From Apus apus (Eukaryota; Chordata; Aves; Apodiformes; Apodidae), in the NCBI RefSeq assembly GCF_020740795.1, contig NC_067283.1, forward strand, positions 127,754,568 to 127,818,567: a stretch of 64,000 bases of DNA. The letters run 5' to 3'. Made by a program: the position numbers and the translations under genes. The notes beneath the pieces are model-generated. The model did no database searches, had not been told where the DNA came from, and saw nothing but the letters and a program-made list of their open reading frames with translations. Below, piece by piece: positions 37,101-47,500 of this stretch (position 1 is its first letter; every line of letters starts with the position of its first letter).

Positions 37101-40100
37101 ATCATAGGAACACTTCAATTAAATAATGAATCTTCTCCAAAAGTTGTTCTAACCTATGCATTTCACATCTTGAGTTGACTGATCATATTCTTCCTGAATA
37201 TGTGAAACATTTAACTCCTGGAACTTATGCCCAAGATAACAAACCATTTTAACAGAATAAGGACATTAGCAAATGTAAGAATTCAGCTCCAAGCAATCGG
37301 AGTTTCCTCGTTTAAATGGATTTTGCATCACCTTCCACAACAGCATAAATCCCTTTAAGGCTTCTAACATGTTAAAGTGAAATCTGCCCTCAGTTTATCT
37401 GAGTTTAGCTCAGCTGCCCTCTGCTAATCTGAAGAGTAAACCGAAGTGCGGGAACTGATTTGAACCTTGGAAGAAACTTTAGGTTTTTTCTACATGAGAA
37501 AAGATCTCCCTCAGCCCCAAAAAATCAGTACAGAACAGGGTCTAAGGTAGATGTCTTCCAATATAATCTACCTATATTCTAGAGATATTCCCACTGATTT
37601 CAAAGCTCCACAACAGCTGCTCAGGAAAAATGTGGCAAGTTCAATGAAACAATTATTTTTGTTAACTTAATGTATCTGAATTGACTCACAGTATGATTTA
37701 TAGAACATTTAGCTTGACAGAACTGCCACACTAAGATCTTATGGGAAAACCAACTTAATTGACTTTTATTGTAAGGTCACCCACCTAGTTGACCTAGGGA
37801 AACCAGCACATGTTGTGGTTTTGCCTCTCACAGTAACCTACTGGTCAACATGTCCAGCACACAGCTTGACAATTCCATATGTTGGGTGAGCAATTGGCTG
37901 ACAGGTAAACAGGGGTACATCAGGATGGTGGCCAGTGAGTCAGGGCTCAGTTTTAGGGCAGTGCTCTTTAATGTTTTTATAAATGAACTGGGTGCAGGGA
38001 TCACATGTACATGAAGTTTGCTGTGATACTCAGCGAGGAGGAGCTGTGGACTCCCTCAAGGGTAGAGAGGCCTTACAGAGAGATCTAGATAAGACTAGAG
38101 AGCTTGAAAATCACCAACTGCATGAGATTTAACAGCAGCCAATAGGGCCAACCATGTCCTGGGATGCATCAAGCACAGCATAGCCAGCAGGTCGAGGGAA
38201 GTGACTGTCCCAGTCTACACTGCACTGGTGGGGCCCCACCTCGAGTACTGTGAGCAGTTTTGGGTGCCTTAGCCTAAGTAGGACATCAAAGTATGTTCCA
38301 AGGAGGGCAATCAAGATGGTGAAAGTTCTTCAGGGCAAGACTTAAAAGGAGTGGCTGAGGTCACTTGGTTCATTTAGCTTGAAGAAGGGATGGCTGAGGT
38401 GTTGTAACCTCATTGCAGTCTACAGCTTCCTCAAGAGGGGCAGGAGAGGGGGAGATGCTGATCTCCTCTCTGTGGTGACCAGTGATGGGACACAAGGAAA
38501 TGGGATAAAGCTGTGTCAGGGAAAGTTCAGATTGAACAACAGGAAAAGGTTCTTAAATGCAGTCGGTCACTGGAACAGGGTCCCTGGGAAATGGTCACAC
38601 CACTAAGTCTGTGAGACTTCAAGGAGCATCTGGATGATGCTCTTATTCATCTGCTTTAGTTTCAGGTGGCCATATGAGGAGCAGGGAGTTGGACTCAACG
38701 ATTCTTATGGGTCCCTTCCAACTGGAGATATTCTGTGATTCTGTGAACTTACCAAAAGACACCTGAACAGCCATCACATACAAAGGGGAGAAAATCTGAA
38801 ACAAAGATATTTGTTTTCAGTTAGACAACATGGTTGTTGTTTTGCTAATAGTTTCTACCTTAATTTTTACATTAACTTTTGCTTACCTATATAATGGGGT
38901 AGGTGACCTTACAATGACATTTAGCAAATGGATCTAGTACCTAGAAGTGGCTTTTGTAACACAGTTACACTGTTAACACCTCTAGTTAATATTACTGAAA
39001 AACATACAAATAGATAAATTATAGTTATATACATTCCAGAAGCTGGAATTATGCTGGAAATTCTTTATTTTTTTTCCCAATATCAGACTTTGAAACTTGA
39101 ACATTTTGCTAGCCATCAAACTCACCACTTATGCTAAAGATCAAACTTATTGCGAGAGCACTCAGGATTCTATTTACTGACTGCTGAAGCACTGGACAAT
39201 TTACATTTTTATTATTTGGATTGCCAACTGAAGGAGATGCTATCCCTTCCAAAAAGACAGCATCTCCTCCATTTGACAGTCCTGATGATCCTATGTCTTC
39301 CTCTTCATCCTTTATATCATACAATCCTTATATAATTTAAATTGCACATTACTTCTTAAATCCCTGCACACACCCTCCATCTACTGCATCAATTCTGACA
39401 CATACAATCACTTCCCTGTCAGCTGAACTCGGCCACATCACCAGTGGCAGCAAATGCCCACCCCCAGGCCATGACTCCATCTTTCAGACTGGGTCTTAAT
39501 GGACTCTTAATGGACCAACTGGAGTACAAAGCTCACTAAGATTGGTCACTTCATCTGTAAGACTGAGTGCTCCCATCAGAAAGCTGTCAGTACAAGCGTT
39601 TGTGCTGCCTCTTTCTGAAAAGTTACAGTTTCACGAACATGGTTTCCCGAGACCAGGAGAGGCAAGTGAGAGCGAGGAATGGAAACACAGGGCACTAACA
39701 GCGGGCAACGCAGGGATCAAACACCTGGTGGCACAAGGGCGATCATCGGGCAGGGCTGCTGCACGTTACAGCAACAGGACCTGGCTCTGGGACGCCTGCC
39801 CTTCGCTACTAACTACAACTGGATTTTTTCAATGATGCAGCTTCTCCTGTCTTTCTGGTTGCCCCTGTACACATGACGCCTCTCAGACCTGTCTACCAGT
39901 AGCAAAGCCATCGCGTTCTTATATCCGACTTATATCCGACTCCTACAGCCATCAGCGGCTACGGAAGCAAGCAAGAAGTAAGGCATACATGGACAGAACA
40001 GCGCTACAAATAAGCACCGCGCCCCGCTCGAGCGGCACCACTTGGCAGCCCTCAGACCGCCGCTACCGGGCCCGGGGCCCGCCCACAGCCCCGCGTCCCT

Positions 40101-40173
40101 GCCGGGGCCCTGCCTTACCGAGCCGGCGGCATCCCGGCACCCCGCAGTGCCGCCCCAGCGACAGCTCCGCCAT
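31176..40173 (-). CDS. ZFAND1: AN1-type zinc-finger protein ZFAND1, eight coding exons
   Basis: Known in mammals to bring p97/VCP and the 26S proteasome to arsenite-induced stress granules so that they are cleared. Exons in transcript order: 40173-40119, 38795-38753, 37002-36963, 36604-36477, 36391-36300, 35467-35343, 31669-31514, 31346-31176. They join in frame to 269 codons plus stop; human has 268. Two full AN1 fingers fit C-x4-C-x9-C-x2-C-x4-C-x2-H-x5-H-x-C: residues Cys10, 15, 25, 28, 33, His36, His42, Cys44, and Cys64, 69, 79, 82, 87, His90, His96, Cys98. A Lys-rich linker (residues about 120-150) leads to the ubiquitin-like C-terminal region (about 162-269, with [14 protein letters not shown]-like wording). 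All introns are GT-AG except the one after 36300, whose donor is GC (36,298-36,299). The gene is divergent from CHMP4C across a shared CpG island. Confidence 0.96.
31422..31471. repeat. A-rich / CAA simple repeat
   Basis: An A-rich tract with aaac and caa units in the last ZFAND1 intron, between exons 31669-31514 and 31346-31176. Confidence 0.85.
31670..32904 (-). other. ZFAND1: ZFAND1 intron sequence, no repeat recognised
   Basis: Left portion of the 3.7-kb intron between the exon ending at 35343 and the exon starting at 31669. Nothing beyond ordinary intron sequence was recognised. Confidence 0.5.
32905..33072 (-). repeat. CR1 LINE 3' end, truncated
   Basis: The blocks gaaaggttgggaaggacct, tgtggtccaaaaccatgctc, gatcaggttgctcc and caagttttgaacatc follow CR1 tail order in reverse orientation. 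The copy directly abuts the retroviral fragment on its right, which suggests insertion of one beside or into the other. Confidence 0.75.
33076..34330 (+). mobile_element. Decayed endogenous retrovirus, pro to integrase
   Basis: Plus-strand fragment inside a ZFAND1 intron, antisense to that gene. A protease-like frame at about 33,085-33,294 shows the aspartic protease signature DTGAQ followed by a Leu/Ile-rich strand and a later GVNG; it ends at a stop. Near 33,705-33,835 an integrase-like stretch shows QSDNGTH, then a wording close to the [11 protein letters not shown] motif around the catalytic Glu, interrupted by an in-frame stop and a frame change. A possible integrase C-terminal segment (GDTVLINYP-like) follows near 34,011. 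The reverse transcriptase that should lie between protease and integrase is essentially absent (less than 0.4 kb of space). The element cannot encode a working product. The integrase wording suggests an ERVL or related class; this is uncertain. Confidence 0.72.
34331..34985 (+). other. Possible continuation of the retroviral fragment
   Basis: An open frame at 34,400-34,627 and the sequence after it could be the 3' part of the same provirus, but I cannot assign a retroviral domain. The final 120 bases carry repeated ctgtgcta / aaaattc phrases that could be a decayed LTR end. No matching 5' LTR was found. Confidence 0.3.
35695..35751. repeat. AT-rich TA/TAA simple repeat
   Basis: An almost pure A/T tract built from tataat and tatata units, in the ZFAND1 intron whose donor is the GC site. 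Confidence 0.85.
35980..36011. promoter_or_regulatory. Palindrome with two octamer motifs
   Basis: Perfect 13-base arms (attatttgcatat at 35,980-35,992 and its complement at 35,999-36,011) surround a 6-base centre. Each arm holds ATTTGCAT, the octamer bound by POU factors such as Oct-1, facing inward. It lies in the ZFAND1 intron about 290 bases from the exon that ends at 36300. A regulatory role is only an inference. Confidence 0.4.
36298..36299 (-). other. ZFAND1: Non-canonical GC splice donor of ZFAND1
   Basis: The exon ends ...CTTATAG and is followed on the minus strand by GCAAGTAAAG, a good match to the AG|GCAAGT consensus of GC-AG introns. The next exon begins after TTTTCAG at 35467. 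Using the GT four bases further on would shift the frame into a stop within a few codons, so the GC donor is the one that keeps the reading frame. Confidence 0.85.
37003..37799 (-). other. ZFAND1: ZFAND1 intron sequence, nothing recognised
   Basis: Right of the 40-base exon 36963-37002. It has ordinary AT-rich composition and I recognise no repeat or conserved element. Confidence 0.5.
37800..38747 (+). mobile_element. CR1 LINE, 5'-truncated, abutting a ZFAND1 splice donor
   Basis: About 0.95 kb of CR1 in plus orientation, antisense to ZFAND1. It starts in RT-region wording (agtgagtcagggctcag, aatgtttttataaatgaactggg), passes the gccccacctcgagtactgtg and gaacaacaggaaaagg blocks, and ends with two attctgtg units at 38,730-38,745. 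It is heavily mutated and non-coding. Its end lies 7-8 bases inside the intron from the exon 2 donor, so the conserved GTAAGT (38,747-38,752) is all that separates element and exon. Confidence 0.85.
38796..40000 (-). other. ZFAND1: ZFAND1 intron 1
   Basis: The interval joins exon 1 (donor at 40,117-40,118) to the 43-base exon 38795-38753. Open frames here, such as 39,542-39,876, show no domain. A tandem tatatccgact doublet lies near 39,920-39,940. Confidence 0.5.
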
Positions 40174-40202
40174 CCGCCGTCCGCAGGGGCTGCCGGGCCG
40201 CG

Positions 40203-40390
40203 GGCGGAGCCCGGCGGGAGGCGGAGCCCGGCGGGAGGCGGAGCCCGGCGGGAGGCGGAGCCCGGCGGGAGGCGGAGCCCGGCGGGAGGCGGAGCCCGGC
40301 GGGAGGCGGAGCCCGGCGGGAGGCGGAGCCCGGCGGGAGGCGGAGCCCGGCGGGAGGCGGAGCCCGGCGGGAGGCGGAGCCCGGCGGGAG
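40203..40390. repeat. 17-bp GC-rich tandem array, 11 copies
   Basis: The unit aggcggagcccggcggg repeats 11 times with practically no variation, starting about 30 bases upstream of the ZFAND1 ATG, so it sits in the ZFAND1 5' UTR or core promoter. Each unit carries a GGCGG core resembling an Sp1/KLF GC box and several G pairs and triplets. Because 17 is not a multiple of three, all frames stay open across it, which explains the 170-230 codon frames on both strands. Copy number is probably polymorphic and may be misassembled. Confidence 0.95.
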
Positions 40391-41152
40391 TCCCGCCGCG
40401 GGGCGGGAGGGCCGGGCCAGCGGGGGCGGAGCGGCGGGAGCGTCTCGGCGCCGGAGCGCGGCCCGGAGACCCTGCCTCGGGGCGGGGGGGCTCCCCGCAG
40501 GGTCGGCTGCCCCGCAGGGCTGCGGGAAAGCTGCGCGGGCGGGCGGTTTTGGCAGTGCCTCAGGCTCCTGGTCCGCCAGGGGCCGGTCGTGCGTCCGGCT
40601 GCGGGAATCGGGGGAAACAAGCATTTGTTGGTGTCTTGTCGCGAGTTGCCTCAGGCCTCCTAACAGGGCCCGTTTCGAGAGGCAGAGGGGAGGGGCTCGC
40701 GGCTTCCCCGGATCCTCCTTGCACCCGTGTCATTTATTAATTTTACACCACTGTGGTTTCCTTAGCGATGCACCTTTACTTGTAAGACTACACGTTAAAA
40801 GCCACACTCAAGAATTTAGAGCTTATTTTCTCAGTTCCAACCCGACTGCACCCCTGTGCTCGAGACTCCTCCGGCAGCGGCCAGGGCCGGGACGCGGGGC
40901 GGGTCCCGCTCTGGCAGCCCCGGCCCCGCAGCCGCGGGCCCCGGGCCGCCCCCGCCGCCTGCGGGTCGCTCGCCGGACGCGGGGTGTTCTGCCTGGGCCA
41001 GGCTGCGAGCGCCGGCAGCCCTCCCGAAACGCACCTTCTTGCGGCACGAGACTGAAAGGAAATCGGGGTGAAGCACAAACTCCGCGCCTGCCGCCGCAGC
41101 GCGGGCACGACGGGCTCGCCCCGCTGGCCCCGCCTCGGCCGCCCTCCCCCCC

Positions 41153-41230
41153 CGGGAGGCCCGCCCGGGGCTCTGCCCGCTCGCCCCCCGGGAGCCCCGC
41201 CCGGGGCTCTGCCCGCTCGCCCCCCGGGAG
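41153..41230. repeat. 36-bp direct repeat in the CHMP4C upstream region
   Basis: Units starting cgggag at 41,153, 41,189 and 41,225 share the core gcccggggctctgcccgctc; two are complete and the third is partial. It lies about 270-350 bases upstream of the CHMP4C ATG. Confidence 0.85.
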
Positions 41231-41500
41231 ACCTGCGGGCTGCCCCGCGAGGCTGGTTTACAGCTCGCAGGTTACGGCGCTGGCAGAGGACACGCGTGAG
41301 GCCCGGGGTGGGCAGCGGCTGCCCGGCCTCCCAGGAGCCGCCCCGGGGCGGGCAGCCCGGGCCCGCCCCGCCGCCAGGTGCGGTGCCGCCGTCCGCGGGC
41401 CTAGGAAGTGCCGACACGGCCTGGGCCGGGCGGGGAGGCTCCTGCGGGCCCGGTAGATCCCTCAGTTGCCGAGTGCGGAGCCGGTGGTGCTGCCGTCGCC

Positions 41501-44500
41501 ATGAGCAAGATTTCTAAGTTCTTCAAGGGGGGCGGCTCGTCCGCCTCCAAGAGCCGCGGGCGGCCCTCGCCGCAGGAGGCTCTGGCCCGGCTGCGGGAGA
41601 CGGAGGAGATGCTCAGCAAGAAGCAGGAGTACCTGGAGACGAGGATCGAGCGGGAGCTGGCGGCAGCCCGGCAGTACGGCACCAAGAACAAGCGAGGTGA
41701 GTTCGAGCCCCTTAGGTACGGGGCTGTGTTAAGAAGGCGGGGGGGGAGTTGGAGCTGTTGCTGGGTCGCGTCTGTTGGCCCCGCGGTGCGTTCCAGGCAG
41801 GCGTCACCGCAGCGCCTGCACGCTGGGCGCGATGGTGGCTTCGGCATCTCTTAGGGTGTGTGTCCTTGCGTGCTGCGTGATTGTTGTGGTTCCCTGTGCA
41901 ACGCTTTTGTTCAGGCTTTGCACCACAGTTAATGCAGGTATCAGCTGGAAAGGCAGTACTGTTCAGCGTGGGGAGGGGAGCACAGCTTGGACGTTTGAGC
42001 ACTGGTTGTGTGGAGGAGCTGAACCGTCTGTGGGTCTCCTGTATATTCGTTATGTACACTCACGTTATTCCCACTGTGAGGGCTGGAGAATATACTGCTG
42101 GCAACTGAAGAGCAAAGTGATTCAACGATTTGCCTTAAATCACATAGGAAGTACATGATACCACTAAAAAATGGATGGTTCAGAGCATTAGTGACCTACT
42201 GGTCTGGGCTGCTGCTAGCTGCAAAGGAGAGGATAGTAAGGGATAATAAGGTCTGGATCCTGTGTATGCTAATGTTGCCATCTCTGGGAAGCAAACGATG
42301 GTAGCGAATGTCTTGAGGATAGTCAGGCCTTTAAGAGACAAGTTAATGGCTTCCTAAAGTCAGCTGGAGTTCTGTTTGTCTACTTTGAGCTTTATTTTTC
42401 TTTAAGAACTTCAAAACAGAAAGAAAACATTTCAAATTAAAGATTTTTAACATAAGAAGAAGGTAACTCTTTCTGTTGCTGAATAATTTTTAAAAGTTAA
42501 TGCCATGTAACTTACTTAGAACTTGAGAGAAGCTGTGTGTTAAAGGTGCTTTGGTTAGCCCTTTAATGTCTTTGTAATACTTTAGCATTTAGTAATCATT
42601 AGCAAAACACATTTATTTGGAAAAGATTTAAGAGCATTGGTTGATAGGGGACAGACTAAAAGGTACAAAGCCAGTTCAGCAGCACAACTGAGCCTGCTGC
42701 TTTGCAGCACGGGAGCAGCCAGGGTTGTCCTGATTCCATGCTTTCTATTCCCCTGGCTTCGGAGTGTCTGCCTTGTCACCTTGTGCAGGTACTGGCACCT
42801 CTGTGCTGGTGCAGTGAGCTAGTTCGAGGAGTTGATCAAGATGAAAACTAATTTGCTGTGGGATGGAGTGACAAGATAGCTCCTGGGACTGCTTCACTGT
42901 GCAATAGCCTGAGAGGCAGAGCTGACACAAGAAAGCAGGCCAGCTTCTGTGACTGTAGCAATTCCTGTTTTGATCCAGACACCTTGGAATTTCATCCCCA
43001 GCATGGACTTTAAGCTGGCATGTTTGCAGGAAGAAGAATGCTTCCTGCCTCGCTCCTGCCCCCATGCTGCTCCCTTTCCGTGGCAGAGCTCCCTAAAGGG
43101 TGTGTTTCAGAAAGCTGGATGAAGCTGTAAAGATGCTGTGGGTTTTTTTGCCTGAGTTATTTTTTTAGCCAGGGTAGGTTAAGCTCCACTTTACCCAGTT
43201 GAGTCCACAGTGGCACAAGTGCTCAGGCACCTGTGGAGAAGGCAGGAATGAATACTTGTTGGGAGGAGGTGGATCTCCTTCTCCTTTAACTTAGCTGGTT
43301 GATGCTGGTTCCAGGTGTTTGTCAGACTACAGCCTTGTGCTTCAGGTGTGCAGCATTTGACATATGAAGTTTTTCTGCCAGATGTTTGTTTCCATTGCTG
43401 TGCTCAGTATACAATTCCCCTAGTTTTATCTATGCCATTGTTATGTAGAGTCGTGCTACAAACTGGATTGTTGAGCTGACTGTGGTTAAAAAGAACTCCT
43501 TTTTATCTACCTACAGTTAAGGACAGTAAAGAGACAGGAATCACAGAATTATCTTGGAAAAGACCTTAAAGATCATTGAGTCCAACCATCAACCTGGAGT
43601 AGAAGTAGGGCAAGCAGTGCAGAGTGGGAATTTTTTCATGCCAAAATGACTCTAAAGCCAAAATGGGATAGTGTAACTACAGTCAGAGGAGAAGCATGAG
43701 AAACTGACCTTGCTGTGCCAAAGTGCCTGAATTTTGCAGGTTAGTGAGTGGACTTAATCCCCAGGAACACCTCTTAATTTGATATGTCAATTGCTTTACA
43801 TTTGAGTTACTGTTGATTTACATAAACCAGCATATTAGCTGGTATAAAGTACTATATAGTTCAGAGGCAATATGGGCTAACAAGTGTCTATTGTAGTGCT
43901 CTGTAAGTATACACAGGAGAGAATAAAAGGTTTGATCTACATTGTCTTGTTAAAGCGAACGTTTCAAAGGGACCTCATAGGTAATTTTTAGTGGTTTTTT
44001 TTTCATAATTGCATCTGTGGAGAAGCCTGTGGAAACTAAAAGAAGCGTCCAAGACAGGAGCAAAATGAATCTATCTATAGAAAATGCAGCCAATTAGCAT
44101 GATGTCATTTGATTTTCAGGTGCGTGAGTCTGAGTCAGTTACACTGACACAAGAGAGAGCATATTCAAGCACCGGCAATTTTTTCATGAGTTCAGATGAT
44201 TCTTGAATGGGTTCCTGTGATATCAGTAAGCTTAACATGATTTAAAAGCCTTAACATGTTAGCTATGCAAATAGATGTGAAACATCACTTAAACATTTTT
44301 GTCTTGTCCTTTAAGAAGTGAGTATCTCTGCAGTTCCTGTTCCTAACCTGAGGTTAGCTACACTTCTGGGGTGATACATCCCCAGCATTCCCCATTAATA
44401 TCTTACTGTAGCTAGACCACTTGAGGGTTCTAGAAACAGTGATGTGTGGTGGAATTCCTCCTGCAGAGGTTATGTCATTATAAGCAGTATTTCTTTTCAC

Positions 44501-47500
44501 AGCTATCACTGCCTTTTAGTGTCACCCCATTCCAGATCCAAACTCTTTTATTTTTTATTTTTTATTTTTTTGATATCTCATCTTGTACTTTTTTGGTGTC
44601 TCATTCTCAGCCAGTGCACACCTGCCAACTCTGTCTGCAAACAGGCCTTTCATCTTCAATATTTTGAAGGCCGTACAGGAAAATTTAAAGGAGAGAAAGT
44701 GATACTGAATATTTAAGAACTCTGTTTAAAAGGAAATCTGTTTTCTAATGTGTACGTGTGCCTGTGAAAATAGCATACAGATGAAGAAGTGTTGTTTCAG
44801 CTTGGAATCTTTCACAGATCCTAAAAAACAGCTAAATGAAAATAATTACGTTAAAAGAAACCATCCAGAGTAGGATTAAATCTTAACTATAAAGAGCCAC
44901 ACAGCACTACTGAGAACAAATCCTATATAGCAAGTTGGAATAACAGGTAGGTTTTTACAAGTACATGCTTCTGAATATGTTTTGTGGGACATTTGGGCAG
45001 GGCTTATGTAGCCATGTGGCATTCCTTTTCAATGAGTTAGGTGTAACCAGAAGGCTGTTGAAACCAGTCATGTGTTAATGTGTGGACAGGGCTGTAATAC
45101 CTATGGTAGGGTGTATGACAGGTTGAGACTGAGGGTTTCTGGCAGGGAGATATGAGGAAAGCCCTTAGTGTGTCTTTGTTCTGTGAGTTACAGCTGTTGT
45201 TCTCTGATCTCCATGATCACGTTTGAGTGTCTTGCCACAACCTGGTGTGGTTGTAATGAGTCAAATGCATTATTGTTTTGAATTGGTGCCTCAGTTGTTA
45301 CTGTATGTGAATTCTCCCACAGTTTTTTAAGGCTTAAGAATGTTGATAATTATCTTACTTAAGGTGGTATTATTTTTATGGTCTCGGCAGCATTTCTTTT
45401 GGTTGTTCCTGGTGTAAGGGATATTTGTCATCCATTGGTCCCTTGGAGGACTGAAGTGGAGGTTTTTGAACTGCATCCAAGAAAGAAACCCAGTATTTTC
45501 ACAATGGTATTACATCTATGGAAGAAGCACTGTTTTCCTTCTTTCCTAGTTTTGCCCTGGGAATTTTAAGGATTACTAGACAGTGCTTTTATTTCTGCCT
45601 CAGAAGATAAGGTTGGTTATTCCCACTGGTAATCAGACATTGGTGCTGGGCTTGACAGGTAAAGGTGTTGTTATCACTGTACTGTCTCTTCATTCTGATC
45701 TGTCGTGAAACCATGAAGAGGGTACCACAACTCTTTCTGTGTCACTAATTTTGTTATTTCCTTTAGAAATCTGAATATTCAGTGTGGCTGGGATTACTAT
45801 TGCCCAGGATGGCCATTACTGCTTCCTTAATAATGTATCAGCATAGTAGTGATACTGGAAAAGTGTCTTTCTGTATGTAAATAACAGTAGTTCATTAATA
45901 TGGATACTTAAACTGACACAATAGTCTGCTGTTGTTTCAGCCGTTTATCTTGAAAATACAATTAAGAACTCAGATTAAAAACAGTGGTTCCTAATCTATG
46001 AACTGTGTTGTGCTTGCTGGACTCAGAAGTAAGGCACAGGAAATGAGCTAAAGCCCAGCCAACTGCTAATCACTTAATTATGAAACACAGGAGTTGAATT
46101 GGCTGCTTTGGAGCATAACAGAGACAGTGTATGAGATTGCTTTTTCTTTTTTTTTTTTTTTTTCTTCTGGAGAAGACCTCCACCTCTTCCTGGTTGAATT
46201 TGTATTAATTACATTTGCTTCCTCAGACTCTACCCCTGCTTAGACTCTTCATCCCTGAGCTGTCTTCCTTCTTTTGAATCTTGGGAATGGGCAATGGGCT
46301 TTTCTAGTGCCATTCTTAGACCTTCAGTGAAGTAAGTCTGTTCTCTACTTAATTTCATTATTTTTTGACAGATGTGTTCTTCATCAGTTTGGTTACTATC
46401 ATGCAGTAGCATCTTTGTGAAGCACTTCTGTCTTCTTGTAAGAGTCACACACATATTTTAAAATGCCTTTATCTGCAGTAGAAAAAAACGAAAATTTATG
46501 ATAATCTGTAATATGTAGAAAATCAGATTTCAAATAACAAGGAGATTCTCATACCTTGGCTATAGGAGCTACTATGACAAAACACCGTGCAATGAAGTGC
46601 AGTCACTTAATATAAATGAGAAAAATCATATAATGTGATGTGAGAACTGTGCTTTGGTTGATAACGATGGATTATAAATTAATTTCCTATGAAGTGCTTT
46701 TTTCTGTAAGTCACTGGTAAAACTAATGAGAATTAATAAAGATGATACGTTGCACTACAATAATTAGGAAAAGCTGTTTTGAATAGGTGAAGTCACAGAG
46801 TTTAGCTTCTTCTGTGGTTTCTTAGTGTGGGTGTGGTTTAATTAAATGTTAAAACAGGAACCTTCAGGATTTTGAAAACAACTGCTTTGTGTGTAACTGA
46901 GGAAATCCATTTTGTCTCTGAGCAGGCAATAATAACAGCACCATTGCACGGTCTAATTTCTGAAACACATGAACTGGGAATATTTCCCTGTGGTAACTAC
47001 TTACTCCAATGAAGCCTTTCTGCATCAGCTAGTTAGTGCTCCTCAGTCCACGGGGCTTTAGAGTACTCTCTAAATTTGCTGGTGTTATATGCAGTTTCAA
47101 ACTGTGAAATTTACCTGGAATGTCTGGCTTCCTCGCTTAGGAATCCAAGATCAAATTTTGATTCAGCTGAAGGGAAGGAAGGAAGTGGCTGGCATTCTAA
47201 CACTACCAAAAATAAGCATAAATAAGTGGGAAAATAGTAAGTAGGTAAAAAGATTATTTGTGATTAAATCAAACTGATGTATTTTGGAATTGCCAATGAG
47301 AATTTTGAAGTTCTCACATTTGCCATTTGCGTGACATCATCTGGTGTTCATGCAACTTTTTCAGAATGTGTGACCTTTGGACCACACCTCAAAACCTGGG
47401 AAAATCTTGAATATTGTTATTAATATGTTGTAGTTGCAGTTTGTTGTCTTGAAACATTTAACTGCAGGTGCTGGAAGACACTGTATCTTCACCTGTGTGA

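Larger units (their letters stand above)
40000..41700. promoter_or_regulatory. CpG island shared by ZFAND1 and CHMP4C
   Basis: A continuous GC- and CpG-rich stretch contains the ZFAND1 start codon (minus, 40,173) and the CHMP4C start codon (plus, 41,501), 1.33 kb apart and facing away from each other. This is the layout of a bidirectional promoter or of two adjacent CpG promoters. An AT-richer gap around 40,730-40,830 splits it into a ZFAND1 half and a CHMP4C half, so two separate core promoters are plausible. Long overlapping open frames on both strands are compositional. Confidence 0.75.

Noticed and set aside
39989-40740. Overlapping 224- and 232-codon frames with repeated peptide units, and 169-185 codon antisense frames
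   Set aside because: The 17-bp array keeps every frame open with a 51-base period. The region is the ZFAND1 promoter and first exon, whose true coding part is only 55 bases on the minus strand.
40719-41456. 245-codon plus-strand and 209-codon minus-strand frames upstream of CHMP4C
   Set aside because: GC-rich CpG-island composition with a 36-bp repeat. Both frames are low-complexity, and the CHMP4C start at 41,501 is far better supported.
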